From Microbispora hainanensis (GTDB lineage: Bacteria > Actinomycetota > Actinomycetes > Streptosporangiales > Streptosporangiaceae), in NCBI RefSeq assembly GCF_006874475.1, contig NZ_VIRM01000044.1, forward strand, positions 1 to 64,000: a DNA stretch of 64,000 nucleotides, read 5' to 3'. Made by a program: the position numbers and the translations under genes. The notes under the pieces are model-generated. The model saw only the letters and a program-made list of their open reading frames with translations. It ran no database searches and was not told the origin of the DNA. The first letter of the stretch is position 1. Each line of letters starts with the position of its first letter. Shown in pieces: positions 35,122 through 44,161 of this stretch.

Positions 35122-36099
35122 TCACGCCGCGGCCCCGGCGTTCTGCTCCTCGCCCGCCTCGTCCGGGACATCGGCGCGGTGGCCGGTCAGCGCGAGGAAC
35201 ACCTCGTCGAGGCTCGCCCGGCGCAACGACAGTTCCGCCGCGAGCACGTCGAGGTCGTCGAGGCGCCGTACGATCGCGGGGACGGCCGCGGGGTCGCGCA
35301 CCGGGGCCGTGACCTGGCCCTGGGAGACCTCCGGCGTGACGTCGAGCACGTCGGCCACCACGCGCCGGACGAGATCGAGGTGGGCGGCCTCGATGGGCCG
35401 CACCTCCAGAACCTGGCCCCCGGCCGCCGCCTTCAGGCCGTCCGGGGTGCCGCTCGCGATCACCTTGCCGTGGTCGAACACCACGATGTCGTTCGCGAGC
35501 TGGTCGGCCTCCTCCAGGTATTGCGTGGTGAGCAGGACGGTCACGCCCTCGTCCTGGAGGCCGCGGACGACGCCCCACAGCTCGGTGCGGCTGCGCGGGT
35601 CGAGGCCGGTCGTCGGCTCGTCCAGGAACAGCACCTGGGGGCGGCCCACGAGGCTCGCGGCGAGGTCGAGCCGGCGCCGCATACCGCCCGAGTAGGTCTT
35701 GGCCGCCCGGCCGCCCGCCTCACCGAGCGCGAAGCGGCCGAGCAGGCGGCCGGCCCGGCGCCGGGCCTCCGCCCTCGTGAGGCCCAGCAGGCGGCCGATC
35801 ATCACGAGGTTCTCGGCCCCGGTCAGGGTCTCGTCGACGGCCGCATACTGCCCGGTCAGCCCGATGAGCGTACGCACCTGGTGCGCCTGCCGGACCACGT
35901 CGAACCCCGCCACGTGCGCCCTGCCCCCGTCCGGTCGCACGAGCGTCGCCAGGATTCGCACCACCGTGGTCTTCCCCGCCCCGTTCGGGCCCAGGACGCC
36001 CAGGAGACGGCCCTGCGGCACCTCCAGGTCCACCCCGTCGAGCGCCCTCGTCTCGCCGTACCGTTTCGCCAGTCCTTCGGCCTGGATGGCATATCCCAT
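35122..36099 (-). CDS. ABC exporter ATPase (DrrA-like)
   Basis: A 325-residue ATP-binding subunit of the daunorubicin-resistance type. Motifs: Walker A GPNGAGKTT (about 38-46), Q loop in GLTGQYAAVDE, signature YSGGMRRRLDLA, Walker B VLFLDEPTTGLD, and the late LRRASLDEVFLALTGH segment typical of DrrA C-terminal domains. It energises the permease encoded 46 bp downstream. GGAGGAG lies before the ATG at 36099; the longer frame from 36192 is not needed. The operon ends tail-to-tail with the AfsR-type gene, which is a candidate regulator only by position. Confidence 0.92.
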   Translation of the reverse strand: MGYAIQAEGLAKRYGETRALDGVDLEVPQGRLLGVLGPNGAGKTTVVRILATLVRPDGGRAHVAGFDVVRQAHQVRTLIGLTGQYAAVDETLTGAENLVMIGRLLGLTRAEARRRAGRLLGRFALGEAGGRAAKTYSGGMRRRLDLAASLVGRPQVLFLDEPTTGLDPRSRTELWGVVRGLQDEGVTVLLTTQYLEEADQLANDIVVFDHGKVIASGTPDGLKAAAGGQVLEVRPIEAAHLDLVRRVVADVLDVTPEVSQGQVTAPVRDPAAVPAIVRRLDDLDVLAAELSLRRASLDEVFLALTGHRADVPDEAGEEQNAGAAA

Positions 36100-36258
36100 G
36101 GCGTCTCCTCCGCTCGTATGCGCCTCGACTGCGTCTCCACTGTGCGGAGCGGCGCTGACACCTCGCTGAGGGCGGCCGTCAGCCGCTGACATATCGCTGA
36201 CAGCGGCCGGCGGGGCCTACACGATCGACGCGGGGGAGGGGCGGGTGAGGGGCGCGCG

Positions 36259-37785
36259 TCACGCGGGTACGGGCTGCGCCGTTCCTCGCTTCGTGGCTCC
36301 GGCAGGGAAGAGGGCGGCCGGGCGAGACGCGTGGTCCGCGGTGGTGCGGTGAGCACGCGTCCACGGGGGGACGGGCACGGGACGGAAAAGGAACACCTGG
36401 TCGCGCCGCCCGGTGCACGACTCCTGGGCGAGCTCGGCGCCGGGGACCACGTCGGGCTCGCCGTACAGCGCTCCGAGGCACAGCTTGCTGTGCAGGGGGC
36501 GCAGGGCGAACCCCGCCCCGGCGGGCTGCAGCAGGAAGCGCTGGTGCGGGGCCCCGGTGCAGTTCTCGGGGGCGAGCAGCACGCCCGGGTCGCGCAGCGC
36601 CTCGTCGACCGTGAGGCAGCCGACGCCCTCCTTGGGATGGTGCCACTGGATCTCGTAGGCGCCGCCGCCGACCGCCCGCAGGTAGGTGTCGGGGACGAGA
36701 TCCCGGCAGGGACGCTGCACGGCCAGCGGCCGGTCGGTCCGCCCGTTGCGCTCGCGTCCCTCCCCGACACACAGGTCATGGTCGGCGACGTGCGACGGAA
36801 CGACGTGATACCACCCGTCGCGCGGGGGGCGCTTGCTTCCGGCCGTCGGGACGGGCAGGGAAGCGGCGGGCGGGGTGCGGTCGTCTCCGGGCGTGGCGGC
36901 GGGAGCGGCCGAGGGGCGCTCGCCGCCGGCCCAGGAGATGCGCAGTTGCGCGAGGACCGCGCCCGTGGCGAGGAGCAGGACCGCGGCGACGGCCCCCGCC
37001 ACGGTGAGCCGCCGCAGCGCCCGGCTCCCCAGCCGTGCGGCGGCTGCGCCCGGTCCGGCCGGATCCGCCGGGCCGGCCTGGCCTGCGGGGTCGGCCTGGG
37101 CCCTGGGACTGGCCTCGCCTGCGGGGCCGGGCTGCGCCAGAGGGTCGGCCTGGGCTGTGGAATCGGCCTGGCGCGTGGGCTCGGCCTGCGCTGGGGGGCT
37201 GGTCTGGCCGGTGGAATCGGCTGGGGCCGTCGAATCGGCCTGGCGCGTGGAGCCGGCCTGTGCCGCGTGGCCCGTCCCTATGGGATCGGCCTGGGTCGTG
37301 GAATCGGCCTGGCCTGCGTTGGCCTTGGTGGTGGGACTGGCCTTGGTGGTGGGATCGGTCTGGTCGCGCCCGCCGAGACCGCCGGGCCCGGAGCGGTCGG
37401 TCTCGTTGGGCCGGACATCAGGGCGGAGCTGCTCCGGCGGTCCGGGCGGGCGATCCAGGTCCGCGGCCGAGTCGTGCGGATCCGCCGGAGGCACCATGCC
37501 TGCGGCCAGCCGTTTCCTGTGCGCCACCCAGCGCGCCGTCTCGGCCTCACCGAGCCCGCAGGCCCGTACGAAGGCCGCCACGAACTCCTCCCTCGGGAGG
37601 GTCGTGCGCCCAAGGGCCCCCGCGATCGTGCTGCTGGGGAGCACGTCTCCCGACGCCTTCGCGGCGGCCGTGAGCTGACGATAGGTCAGGCCGGACCACT
37701 GGCGGAGACGGCCCAGGGCGGCGACGAATTCGGCGGCGGTGGCGAGACCGTCCGGCTGGGGAGGCGCGCTGAACGGCCCTGACAC
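36259..37785 (-). CDS. XRE-type HTH, membrane helix and ricin-like lectin domain
   Basis: A 508-residue protein. N-terminal XRE-like helix-turn-helix (about 12-95, FVAALGRLRQWSGLTYRQLTAAA), a 150-residue linker of near-repeats such as QADST and TKANAG, one transmembrane helix (about 258-280) and an extracellular C-terminal domain (about 318-475) with Cys pairs and RFLLQP / VFLFRPV strands resembling a ricin-type beta-trefoil. The topology would place a DNA-binding domain inside and a sugar-binding domain outside, like one-component transmembrane regulators (CadC-type logic). GTG start with GGAGG 7 nt upstream. A set of 10-bp direct repeats lies 135-165 bp upstream. The ricin call is moderate: the QxW motifs are degenerate. 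Confidence 0.75.
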   Translation of the reverse strand: MSGPFSAPPQPDGLATAAEFVAALGRLRQWSGLTYRQLTAAAKASGDVLPSSTIAGALGRTTLPREEFVAAFVRACGLGEAETARWVAHRKRLAAGMVPPADPHDSAADLDRPPGPPEQLRPDVRPNETDRSGPGGLGGRDQTDPTTKASPTTKANAGQADSTTQADPIGTGHAAQAGSTRQADSTAPADSTGQTSPPAQAEPTRQADSTAQADPLAQPGPAGEASPRAQADPAGQAGPADPAGPGAAAARLGSRALRRLTVAGAVAAVLLLATGAVLAQLRISWAGGERPSAAPAATPGDDRTPPAASLPVPTAGSKRPPRDGWYHVVPSHVADHDLCVGEGRERNGRTDRPLAVQRPCRDLVPDTYLRAVGGGAYEIQWHHPKEGVGCLTVDEALRDPGVLLAPENCTGAPHQRFLLQPAGAGFALRPLHSKLCLGALYGEPDVVPGAELAQESCTGRRDQVFLFRPVPVPPWTRAHRTTADHASRPAALFPAGATKRGTAQPVPA

Positions 37786-38567
37786 GACGATCCTCCCAAG
37801 CCACGCTTCGGCGTCGATCCGGGCGAAACACTAACAAAGATCGATGACGCGAGGCATCCCCCCGGGTAAGCGGATCGCGTCGCCCGGAGGGACTGGAAGT
37901 GGTGCTCTGTCGTTGTCCCTGGTCACAAATGGTCACACATGCTCACGTACGGCCGGCATAGTGGCGCTCTCCGGCCGCCACAGGTCGATCGGCGAGTCGA
38001 ACCTCGCTCCTCGGACGACGATCGACGCGTCGGCCGGCGTCATGGACGCGCGGTCGAACAGCTCAGCCGTCTCGTTCTGTCGCAGTCCCTCCTGACTGGC
38101 GACCGTCTAAATCATGGTGAAAGGCTGCTCCATCGGCCGGTAGGTGCGCGGGCGCCTGCGGCGGTGGCCCCGTGACCGCCGCGTGCGCCGTCTGGGGAAG
38201 CGCGACCAGCGGGCCGGCGGTCACGGCGGCGGTCGCCGGATCACGCGTACGCGTGTCCACCGTGATCGTCGACGCAAGGAGAACCTCCGTGGGGGAAGGC
38301 CCCGAGCCCCGGCCGTACGCCGGGAAAGGGGTGCATTACGGAAGATCCTCGATGGACGGGACGCAGGACAAGATCCATGATCGTGCGGAACTGTTCCGGA
38401 CGCCCCATGCGGCCCGTCTCGCGTGGGATCCCGGGCAGGGCGTGTGCGGTCACGCCGCAGATCGAGCCTCCCCGGTACGCGTCCTTGGGCGACGAGGACG
38501 CAGTGGGAGGAACATCCGGACGGAACGTGCGTCTGCCCAGGACCGCGAGCGGGCCGGGCAGACGGCG
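37786..38567 (-). other. Gene-poor region
   Basis: About 780 bp between the XRE-ricin gene and the sepH terminator. Open frames on both strands look like chance frames. Apart from the direct repeats at 37921-37950, I see ATCTTTGTTAGTGT on the minus strand near 37830 as a possible -10 area for the XRE-ricin gene. AGGAGA followed by GTG at 38290 would open a frame that runs through the terminator and is not convincing. Confidence 0.3.
37921..37950 (-). promoter_or_regulatory. 10-bp direct repeats upstream of XRE-ricin gene
   Basis: Plus strand GGTCACAAAT, GGTCACACAT, GCTCACGTAC: three contiguous 10-bp half-sites. Their spacing of one helical turn is typical of cooperative binding sites (SARP or OmpR-like). 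Confidence 0.4.
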
Positions 38568-38609
38568 GAAGGCCGGCCGGCGAGTTCGCGGACCCGCCGG
38601 CCGGCCTTC
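38568..38609 (-). terminator. sepH: Strong hairpin terminator downstream of sepH
   Basis: Perfect 15-bp inverted repeat, 38568-38582 with 38595-38609, 12-nt loop, about 100 bp after the sepH stop. Confidence 0.7.
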
Positions 38610-38705
38610 ATACCTGGAGTCGTGCCAACGCCGGTTCGGCTATGCCCGCACCGATGCCGTGGGCGGCTCAGCCCCGGCGTCAGGAAGCCGCCGTGCCCCG
38701 CGCGG

Positions 38706-41027
38706 TCAGTCCTGCTTGCGCGCGCCGAACATGATCTCGTCCCACGTCGGCACCGACGCCCGGCGTCCACGCGACTTGCGGGGCCGCGGGGGAGCCGGCT
38801 TCGGGACGGGCGGCGCGGGCGTCTCGGGCTTGGCGTCCTTCTGAGCCTCCTTCTGCGCCTCCTTCTGCGCCTCCTTCGCCCCGTCCTTGGACCCGTCGCC
38901 CGTGCGCTGCGCCTTCCGTGCGTCCCCCGACCGGGGCGTCGGCGCGGCAGCGGGAGCCTGCGCAGCGGGCTGTGCTGCGGGTCCCTGCGGCGCGGGCTGT
39001 GGTGCGGGCGCCTGAGCTGCGGGTGCGGCCTCGGCCGCGGGCCGCGCAGGCGGCGCGGCCTGCGCAGCCGGAGCCTCTGGCACGGCCTTTGCTGCCGCCG
39101 GGGCCGCGGGCGCGGTGGCGTCCGCCGCAGGAGCGGCAGGAGTCGCCGGAGCGGCAGGCGCCGGGGTGGGCTTCGGCGTGGGCACAGTTGTGGGCACAGT
39201 AGTGGGCGCCGCGGTGCTCTCCGCAGCGCCCTCCGCGGGCACGCTCACCGCTGTTGCTTCGGCCGCGCCCTCCGCGGGCGTGCTCGGCGCGGGCACGCTC
39301 ACCGTTGTTGCTTCGGGCGCGGGGCTCGCAGCGGCGTCCTTCGCGGGCTCCGCCGGCGGAGCAGGTGCGGGCACGGTGACGGGAGCGGCGGCCGCCGGAG
39401 ACGATTCGTCCGTGGCACCGCCCTCGGCCGGGTGGGCAGTCGTGTCCGCAGTCGTGTTCGTGTGGGCAGTCGTGTTCGTGTCCGTAGCCGCGGCCGTGAC
39501 CGGCGCCGCGTCGGCGACCGGCTGCGACGCGGGCGCGCCGGCCGGTTGCTCGGTCTCGGCAGGCACAGCAGCCTCCACGGCGGCTTCCAGGGGAGTACCC
39601 GCAGGGGCCTCCACGGGGGCCTCCGCGCTCTCGCGGGCGTCGGCGTGGGCCTCGGCGTTCTGGGCGGACGCCACAGCGGCCACGTCGTCCGTGGCCGCGG
39701 CGTCTGTCGTCCCCGAACCCACAGTCGTCCCGGAACCCACAGTCGTCCCCGAACCCACAGTGGATCCGGCAGCGGTGCTCGTGGTCGTCGTCACGTCCTG
39801 GGGAGCTGTCCGCTCCACGGGCGTCACCGGAGGCGCGGCTTCCTGCATGTCCGCCGTTCCAGCGGGAGGCGTCGCGGTGGCCGGGACGGCGGCCCCGGCG
39901 GCGGCACCGGCCCCGCCGGCCACAGCGTCCTGCGCCGCAGGCGCATGCGTGGCATCCGCGGCAGCCTGCGCCGCGGCCTGCCGTCCCGCCATGTCCTGAG
40001 CGTCCGTGCGGCTCGCGCCGTCTCCGGTGGCCGGGGCGGCGTCGGCGGGCGTACGCGGAGGAGCGGCCTCGGCCGCAGACGCGGTCGGGGCCGGGCTCTC
40101 CGCCCTGATCTCGGCGGCGGGCGGCGGAACCGCGACATCGGGGCCGGCGAGGAGCGACTGCGGCAGCCGGAAGGGCACCGGGGTCAGCTCGGGCCGGTAC
40201 GCCGCCGGCTCGTCCGCGTACGGCTCGGGCCGCTCGGGCCGGCCGGTCTCCGCGCGCAGCGGCGGGCTCAGGCGCGGTGGCGGCACGGGCTCGGGGAGCG
40301 CGGCGGGCTCGGAGCGTACGGCGGGCACGCTGAGACCCGGCTCGTCGCGGCGGGAAGGGGACTCCATGGGCAGCGGCGGCACCGGGGCGAGCTTGGACGC
40401 CAGGCGGGGCATGAAGGGACGCACCGTGGCGTCGTCCCGCTCGGGCTCGACGTATTCGGCGGCCGACAGGCGCATGGCCTCGTCGTCGTTGGGGGTGATG
40501 TGACGGCGGCGCGGGTCGAAGAGCCACTCGGCGTGGCGTGTGTGGCCGTTCCAGACGAAGCCGAGCCGCACGCGCCACAGGTTGTCGTCGCGCTTCGCGG
40601 AGTCCCAGTCGATCTCGTCGGCGGGCACGCCGCGCCGGGTGAGCCGCTCGGCGACCAGGTCGCCGAGAGTGGGCCCGGGGGTCGTCTCGCCCGGCATGCG
40701 GACCGAGACCCGCTGGGCCTGCTGGGCCATGTATTCGCGTTCCTGGAGAACCGGTCCCTCGAACCAGCGGACTCTCTCCACCGGAATACCGGCGGTGGCC
40801 GCGATCTCCTCCGCCGTCTCGCCGGCACGAATGCGCGCCTGGATCTCCTTGGGACGCAACGGGCTCTCCACTTCGATCTCGTACTGGCCGAGACGGGAGA
40901 AGTTGCCGCGGACCGCAGCGCGGAGCCGGTCGTCGACGGGCAGCGTGAAGCGCGTGCCTCGCCCGGCCGTCGCCAGGACGAGGTACGTTCCGTCCTCACT
41001 TACCGCGACGAGACGGAGCTCCTGCAT
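38706..41027 (-). CDS. sepH: Cell-division protein SepH, extended linker
   Basis: A 773-residue SepH (DUF3071) protein. The conserved N-terminal domain (about 1-190) has the expected opening MQELRLVAVSEDG, the helix-turn-helix around LRPKEIQARIRAGETAEEIA and the RLGFVWNGHTRHAEWLFDP segment. The C-terminus keeps the basic conserved motif RASVPTWDEIMFGARKQD-like end. SepH binds FtsZ and promotes Z-ring assembly in actinobacteria. Between the two domains lie roughly 500 residues of Ala/Pro/Thr-rich sequence with micro-repeats (GSGTTV three times, EAQK three times). Streptomyces SepH is about 340 residues, so this linker is unusually long. GAAGGGA precedes the ATG at 41027. Confidence 0.93.
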   Translation of the reverse strand: MQELRLVAVSEDGTYLVLATAGRGTRFTLPVDDRLRAAVRGNFSRLGQYEIEVESPLRPKEIQARIRAGETAEEIAATAGIPVERVRWFEGPVLQEREYMAQQAQRVSVRMPGETTPGPTLGDLVAERLTRRGVPADEIDWDSAKRDDNLWRVRLGFVWNGHTRHAEWLFDPRRRHITPNDDEAMRLSAAEYVEPERDDATVRPFMPRLASKLAPVPPLPMESPSRRDEPGLSVPAVRSEPAALPEPVPPPRLSPPLRAETGRPERPEPYADEPAAYRPELTPVPFRLPQSLLAGPDVAVPPPAAEIRAESPAPTASAAEAAPPRTPADAAPATGDGASRTDAQDMAGRQAAAQAAADATHAPAAQDAVAGGAGAAAGAAVPATATPPAGTADMQEAAPPVTPVERTAPQDVTTTTSTAAGSTVGSGTTVGSGTTVGSGTTDAAATDDVAAVASAQNAEAHADARESAEAPVEAPAGTPLEAAVEAAVPAETEQPAGAPASQPVADAAPVTAAATDTNTTAHTNTTADTTAHPAEGGATDESSPAAAAPVTVPAPAPPAEPAKDAAASPAPEATTVSVPAPSTPAEGAAEATAVSVPAEGAAESTAAPTTVPTTVPTPKPTPAPAAPATPAAPAADATAPAAPAAAKAVPEAPAAQAAPPARPAAEAAPAAQAPAPQPAPQGPAAQPAAQAPAAAPTPRSGDARKAQRTGDGSKDGAKEAQKEAQKEAQKDAKPETPAPPVPKPAPPRPRKSRGRRASVPTWDEIMFGARKQD

Positions 41028-41527
41028 GCGAGTCCCTTCGTCGTCGTGCTCTGTCTTCCCCCGGACCCTTGAGTCTCTCGCGTGAGCCGGTTGCCTTCCA
41101 GCACCGTACCCGGCATGTCCGAACATCGCCTCGCCAGGGGGCGAGGCAGGTGTTGTGACGCCGGTCACATTTTTCGCGTTCACCTTTCCGCAACCTGTCG
41201 GTCGTGTGGGAGCGGCAGTCCGTGGACGGCGGCCGCGCCGCCGATCCGGCCCACAAGGCGAGAGCGAGGGTCGTGTCTCCTCAGGTGGTGCGCGCCCACC
41301 GCCCGTCCGTACGGCACGGGCGCGGCGCACGGCGGCGTGACCGTGCCGTACGCCGTGCGGCCGGACCTGCGGGAGGGTCTCATTCCTGCTTGCTCCCTCG
41401 GGTTCGAGTGGCGCGCCGGGCTCTGGTGTGCCCGTGCTCCGCAATGTGCCTGCCCGAGGGCCGGCGCGGGCAACGCGACACGCGGAAGACGCCGGACCGT
41501 GGAGAGGGACTTTACGCGGGGATGGGG
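41028..41527 (-). other. Intergenic upstream of sepH
   Basis: 500 bp. It holds a hairpin GCCTCGCC-N4-GGCGAGGC (41128-41147) and a CRP-like site (41154-41169). The rest is GC-rich with no supported gene. The sepH promoter should be here but no clear -35/-10 pair was found. Confidence 0.4.
41154..41169 (-). promoter_or_regulatory. CRP/Cmr-like site TGTGA-N6-TCACA
   Basis: A perfect TGTGAC-N4-GTCACA dyad followed on the plus strand by TTTTT, centred about 135 bp upstream of the sepH start. It equals the CRP/GlxR family consensus. The short stem plus T-run could alternatively act as a weak plus-strand terminator. Confidence 0.5.
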
Positions 41528-42820
41528 TCAGCCTTCCCGCGACGCGCCGAGCACCCGGTCGAGGTAATCGTTGGAGAACAGCCCGTCCGGGTCCATTTCG
41601 CGGCGCAGGGCGAGGAAATCGCCGAACCTCGGATAGACGCCACGCAGGTAGTCCGCGTCGCGGGTGTGCAGCTTGCCCCAGTGGGGCCGGCCCCCCAGCC
41701 TGACCATGATCTCCTCCACGCCCTCGAAGTACGCCGGGTCAGGCGCCTGGCGGTAGACATGGCAGGCGACGTACGCCGAGGGCCTGCCGTACGCGGTGGA
41801 CAGCCAGGCGTCCGAGGGCGGCGTGACCCGCACCTCTACCGGGAAGGTGATCGGCCAGCCCGCCCTCTCCACGAGGTCCCGGGTCTCCCGCAGGGCCTGG
41901 GCGAGGTGGTGGCGCGGGATGGCGTACTCCATCTCCAGGAAGCGCACCTCGCGCACCGACGTGAAGATCTTGTAAGAGGTGTCGACGCACTCCGACGTGC
42001 CGAGCACGCGCGCGGAGATCCCGTTGATCGAGGGCACCGCGCCGGGGAAGCGGGCCCCGAGGGCGCAGGCCGCGCCGAACAGCGTGTTCTCCAGGAAGAC
42101 GTTGTCGAGCCAGCGCTTGAAGGCGGCGGGCGGCCGGGCCGGGCCGGCGTCGCGGTTGTTGCGCTTGACCAGGCAGGTGTCGGTGTGGGGGAGCCAGAAG
42201 AAGTCGAGATGGTCGTCGGCCTCCGTCAGGTCGTCCAAGGTGTCGAGGATCCGGCTGAACGCCATCGGCTCGCGGCGGTTGCGCAGCAGGAACGCGGGCT
42301 CCACCCGGAACGTGACGGCGGTCAGCACGCCCAGCGCGCCGAGGCCGACCCGGGCCGCGTCGAACAGGTCGCCCTCGCGCACGGTCGTCACGGAGCCGTC
42401 GGCGAGCACCATCTCCAGCTCGACGACCTGGTCGGCGAGCCCGCCGACGTGCCTGCCGGTGCCGTGGGTCCCGGTCTGGATCGCCCCCGCGACGGTCTGG
42501 GCGGTGATGTCGCCCATGTTGGCCAGCGCCAGGCCGCGTCGGTAGAGCTCCTCGTTGAGCGCGTGGAGCGGGGTGCCCGCGGCGACCTTGACCCATCCGT
42601 CGCCCGCGTCGAGGACACCGGTCAGAGCGCCGGGCCGCAGGAGGATGCCGTCGGTGAGCGCGACCCCGGTGAACGAGTGCCCCGTGCCGGTCATGCGTAC
42701 CCGCCGGCCCGTCTTCGCGGCGTCCCGCACGGCGTCGGCGACCTCGGCCACCGAGGCCGGGACGCGGACCTCCGCGGGGGTGACCGACTGGTTGCGCGCC
42801 CAGTTGACGAAGGCGTCCAT
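41528..42820 (-). CDS. FAD-linked sugar-lactone / alditol oxidase-like enzyme
   Basis: A 430-residue flavoenzyme of the vanillyl-alcohol-oxidase fold. FAD-binding PCMH domain at about 12-180, with RMTGTGHSFTGVALTDG containing His48, the position that binds FAD covalently in alditol and aldonolactone oxidases; ALANMGDITAQTVAGAIQTGTHGTG is the second FAD segment. The C-terminal ALO-type domain (about 190-430) ends in the usual GGRPHWGKLHT and FLALRREMDPDGLF motifs. It matches the D-arabinono-1,4-lactone oxidase family; in actinobacteria the substrates range from lactones to xylitol/sorbitol. GAGGAGGAG before ATG 42820 supports the start. It lies 83 bp downstream of the MFS gene, same strand. 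Confidence 0.9.
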   Translation of the reverse strand: MDAFVNWARNQSVTPAEVRVPASVAEVADAVRDAAKTGRRVRMTGTGHSFTGVALTDGILLRPGALTGVLDAGDGWVKVAAGTPLHALNEELYRRGLALANMGDITAQTVAGAIQTGTHGTGRHVGGLADQVVELEMVLADGSVTTVREGDLFDAARVGLGALGVLTAVTFRVEPAFLLRNRREPMAFSRILDTLDDLTEADDHLDFFWLPHTDTCLVKRNNRDAGPARPPAAFKRWLDNVFLENTLFGAACALGARFPGAVPSINGISARVLGTSECVDTSYKIFTSVREVRFLEMEYAIPRHHLAQALRETRDLVERAGWPITFPVEVRVTPPSDAWLSTAYGRPSAYVACHVYRQAPDPAYFEGVEEIMVRLGGRPHWGKLHTRDADYLRGVYPRFGDFLALRREMDPDGLFSNDYLDRVLGASREG

Positions 42821-42903
42821 GCTCCTCCTCGCCCCGGCACCGTGCCCCGGGGTGGACATGAACACTACTCATGAGACGTTCCGCTGCCTACGGGCCGCCG
42901 GTC

Positions 42904-44097
42904 TCAGTTCGTGTGCTGGTGACGCACCCGGACCAGCGCGGAGCCGGCCAGGCCCACGACGGCCGCGAGTAACGCGCAGGCGTAGGAGAAGCCGTACGCG
43001 TTGGACGCCCCGAACGCGTCGGTCAGCCGTCCGCCCGCCCAGGAGCCCACGGCCACGCCGAGGTTGATCGAGGTGGTGACCCACGCCATGCCCTCGTTGA
43101 GCTGGGCCGCCGGGACCATGCGCTCCACCAGCGAGAACCCGGTGATGATGGTGGGCGAGATGGACAGGCCGGCGACGAACAGCGCCAGCGCCATGACCCG
43201 CACGTCGCGCATCAGCAGCACCGGCGTGAGCCCGGCGGCGAACAGCGAGAGCCCGCGGACGAACCGGGAGCGCAGGCTGATCTTCCAGTGCCGCGAGCCG
43301 TACCACAGGCCGGAGACCGCGCTGCCGCACGCGATCGACGCGAGCAGCAGACCGGCCGCGCCCTTGCTGCCGTGCTCCTCCGCGAAGGCCACGGTGATGA
43401 TGTCGACGGAGCCGAACACGGCGCCCATCGCCAGGAACACCGCCGACAGCAGGGCCACGCCCGGGATCGCGATCGGGGACCCGGCCGCCCCCCGGTGCCG
43501 TACGGCGGGCGGTTCGGTGCCGCGCATCGCGGCGAAGGCCAGCGTGCCCGACACGGTCAGCACGATCGCGGCGATCAGGCCCGCGTACGGGTTGATCGCG
43601 ATCGTGAGCGCGGTCACGAAGGCAGGGCCGCCGACGAAGATCAACTCGTCGGCCACGGACTCGAACGAGAACGCGGTGTGCAGCTTGGCGGGATCGGCGA
43701 GCACGTGCGACCAGCGGGCCCGGACCAGTGAGCCGAGCGAGATCCCGGTGGCCCCCGACACCGCACCGGCGGCGTACAGCGTCCACTCGGGCGTCCCGGA
43801 GTGGGCGCACAGCATCAGGGCGGTGAGCGAGCAGGCGTGCAGCAGCACCAGCGGGACCAGCACCCGCGCCTGGCCGAACCGGTCCACCAGCCGCCCGGTG
43901 AGGGGCCCGGCCACGGCGACCGCGATCGAGAAGGTCGCCGCCACCGCGCCCGCCTTCGCGTACGAGCCGGTGATCGCGGTGATCAGCAGGATGACGCCGA
44001 TGCCGAGCATCGACATGGGCGCCCGCCCGATGAACCCCGCGATGACGAAGCCCTTGACTCCGGGCGTGCCGAACAGCCCCCGATACGGCCCGACCAT
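42904..44097 (-). CDS. MFS transporter
   Basis: A 397-residue permease with about 12 helices, likely a major facilitator superfamily exporter. The RLVDRFGQARVL segment between helices 2 and 3 is the MFS loop signature, and helix-rich halves are separated by a polar loop near 195-215. The substrate is unknown; the nearby oxidase is the only functional neighbour on the same strand. AAGGGG about 9 nt before the ATG at 44097 fixes the start; the upstream frame is non-coding-like. Just upstream is a tandem 20-bp duplication with an internal dyad, probably a regulator site. Confidence 0.85.
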   Translation of the reverse strand: MVGPYRGLFGTPGVKGFVIAGFIGRAPMSMLGIGVILLITAITGSYAKAGAVAATFSIAVAVAGPLTGRLVDRFGQARVLVPLVLLHACSLTALMLCAHSGTPEWTLYAAGAVSGATGISLGSLVRARWSHVLADPAKLHTAFSFESVADELIFVGGPAFVTALTIAINPYAGLIAAIVLTVSGTLAFAAMRGTEPPAVRHRGAAGSPIAIPGVALLSAVFLAMGAVFGSVDIITVAFAEEHGSKGAAGLLLASIACGSAVSGLWYGSRHWKISLRSRFVRGLSLFAAGLTPVLLMRDVRVMALALFVAGLSISPTIITGFSLVERMVPAAQLNEGMAWVTTSINLGVAVGSWAGGRLTDAFGASNAYGFSYACALLAAVVGLAGSALVRVRHQHTN

Positions 44098-44121
44098 ATT
44101 GTGTTTCCCCTTCGGCACTGT

Positions 44122-44161
44122 GTTCTGCACTGAGGTGCGTGGTTCTGCACTGAGGTGCGTG
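44122..44161 (-). promoter_or_regulatory. Tandem 20-bp operator duplication
   Basis: Two identical contiguous 20-bp copies (44122-44141, 44142-44161). Each contains GCAC-TGAG-GTGC, a 4-bp dyad. The 20-bp spacing puts both dyads on nearly the same DNA face, 25-64 bp before the MFS start. Confidence 0.6.

Noticed and set aside
38172..38570. Possible gene starting at GTG 38290 after AGGAGA
   Set aside because: Frame runs through the sepH terminator and on antisense to sepH, and the protein shows no recognisable features.
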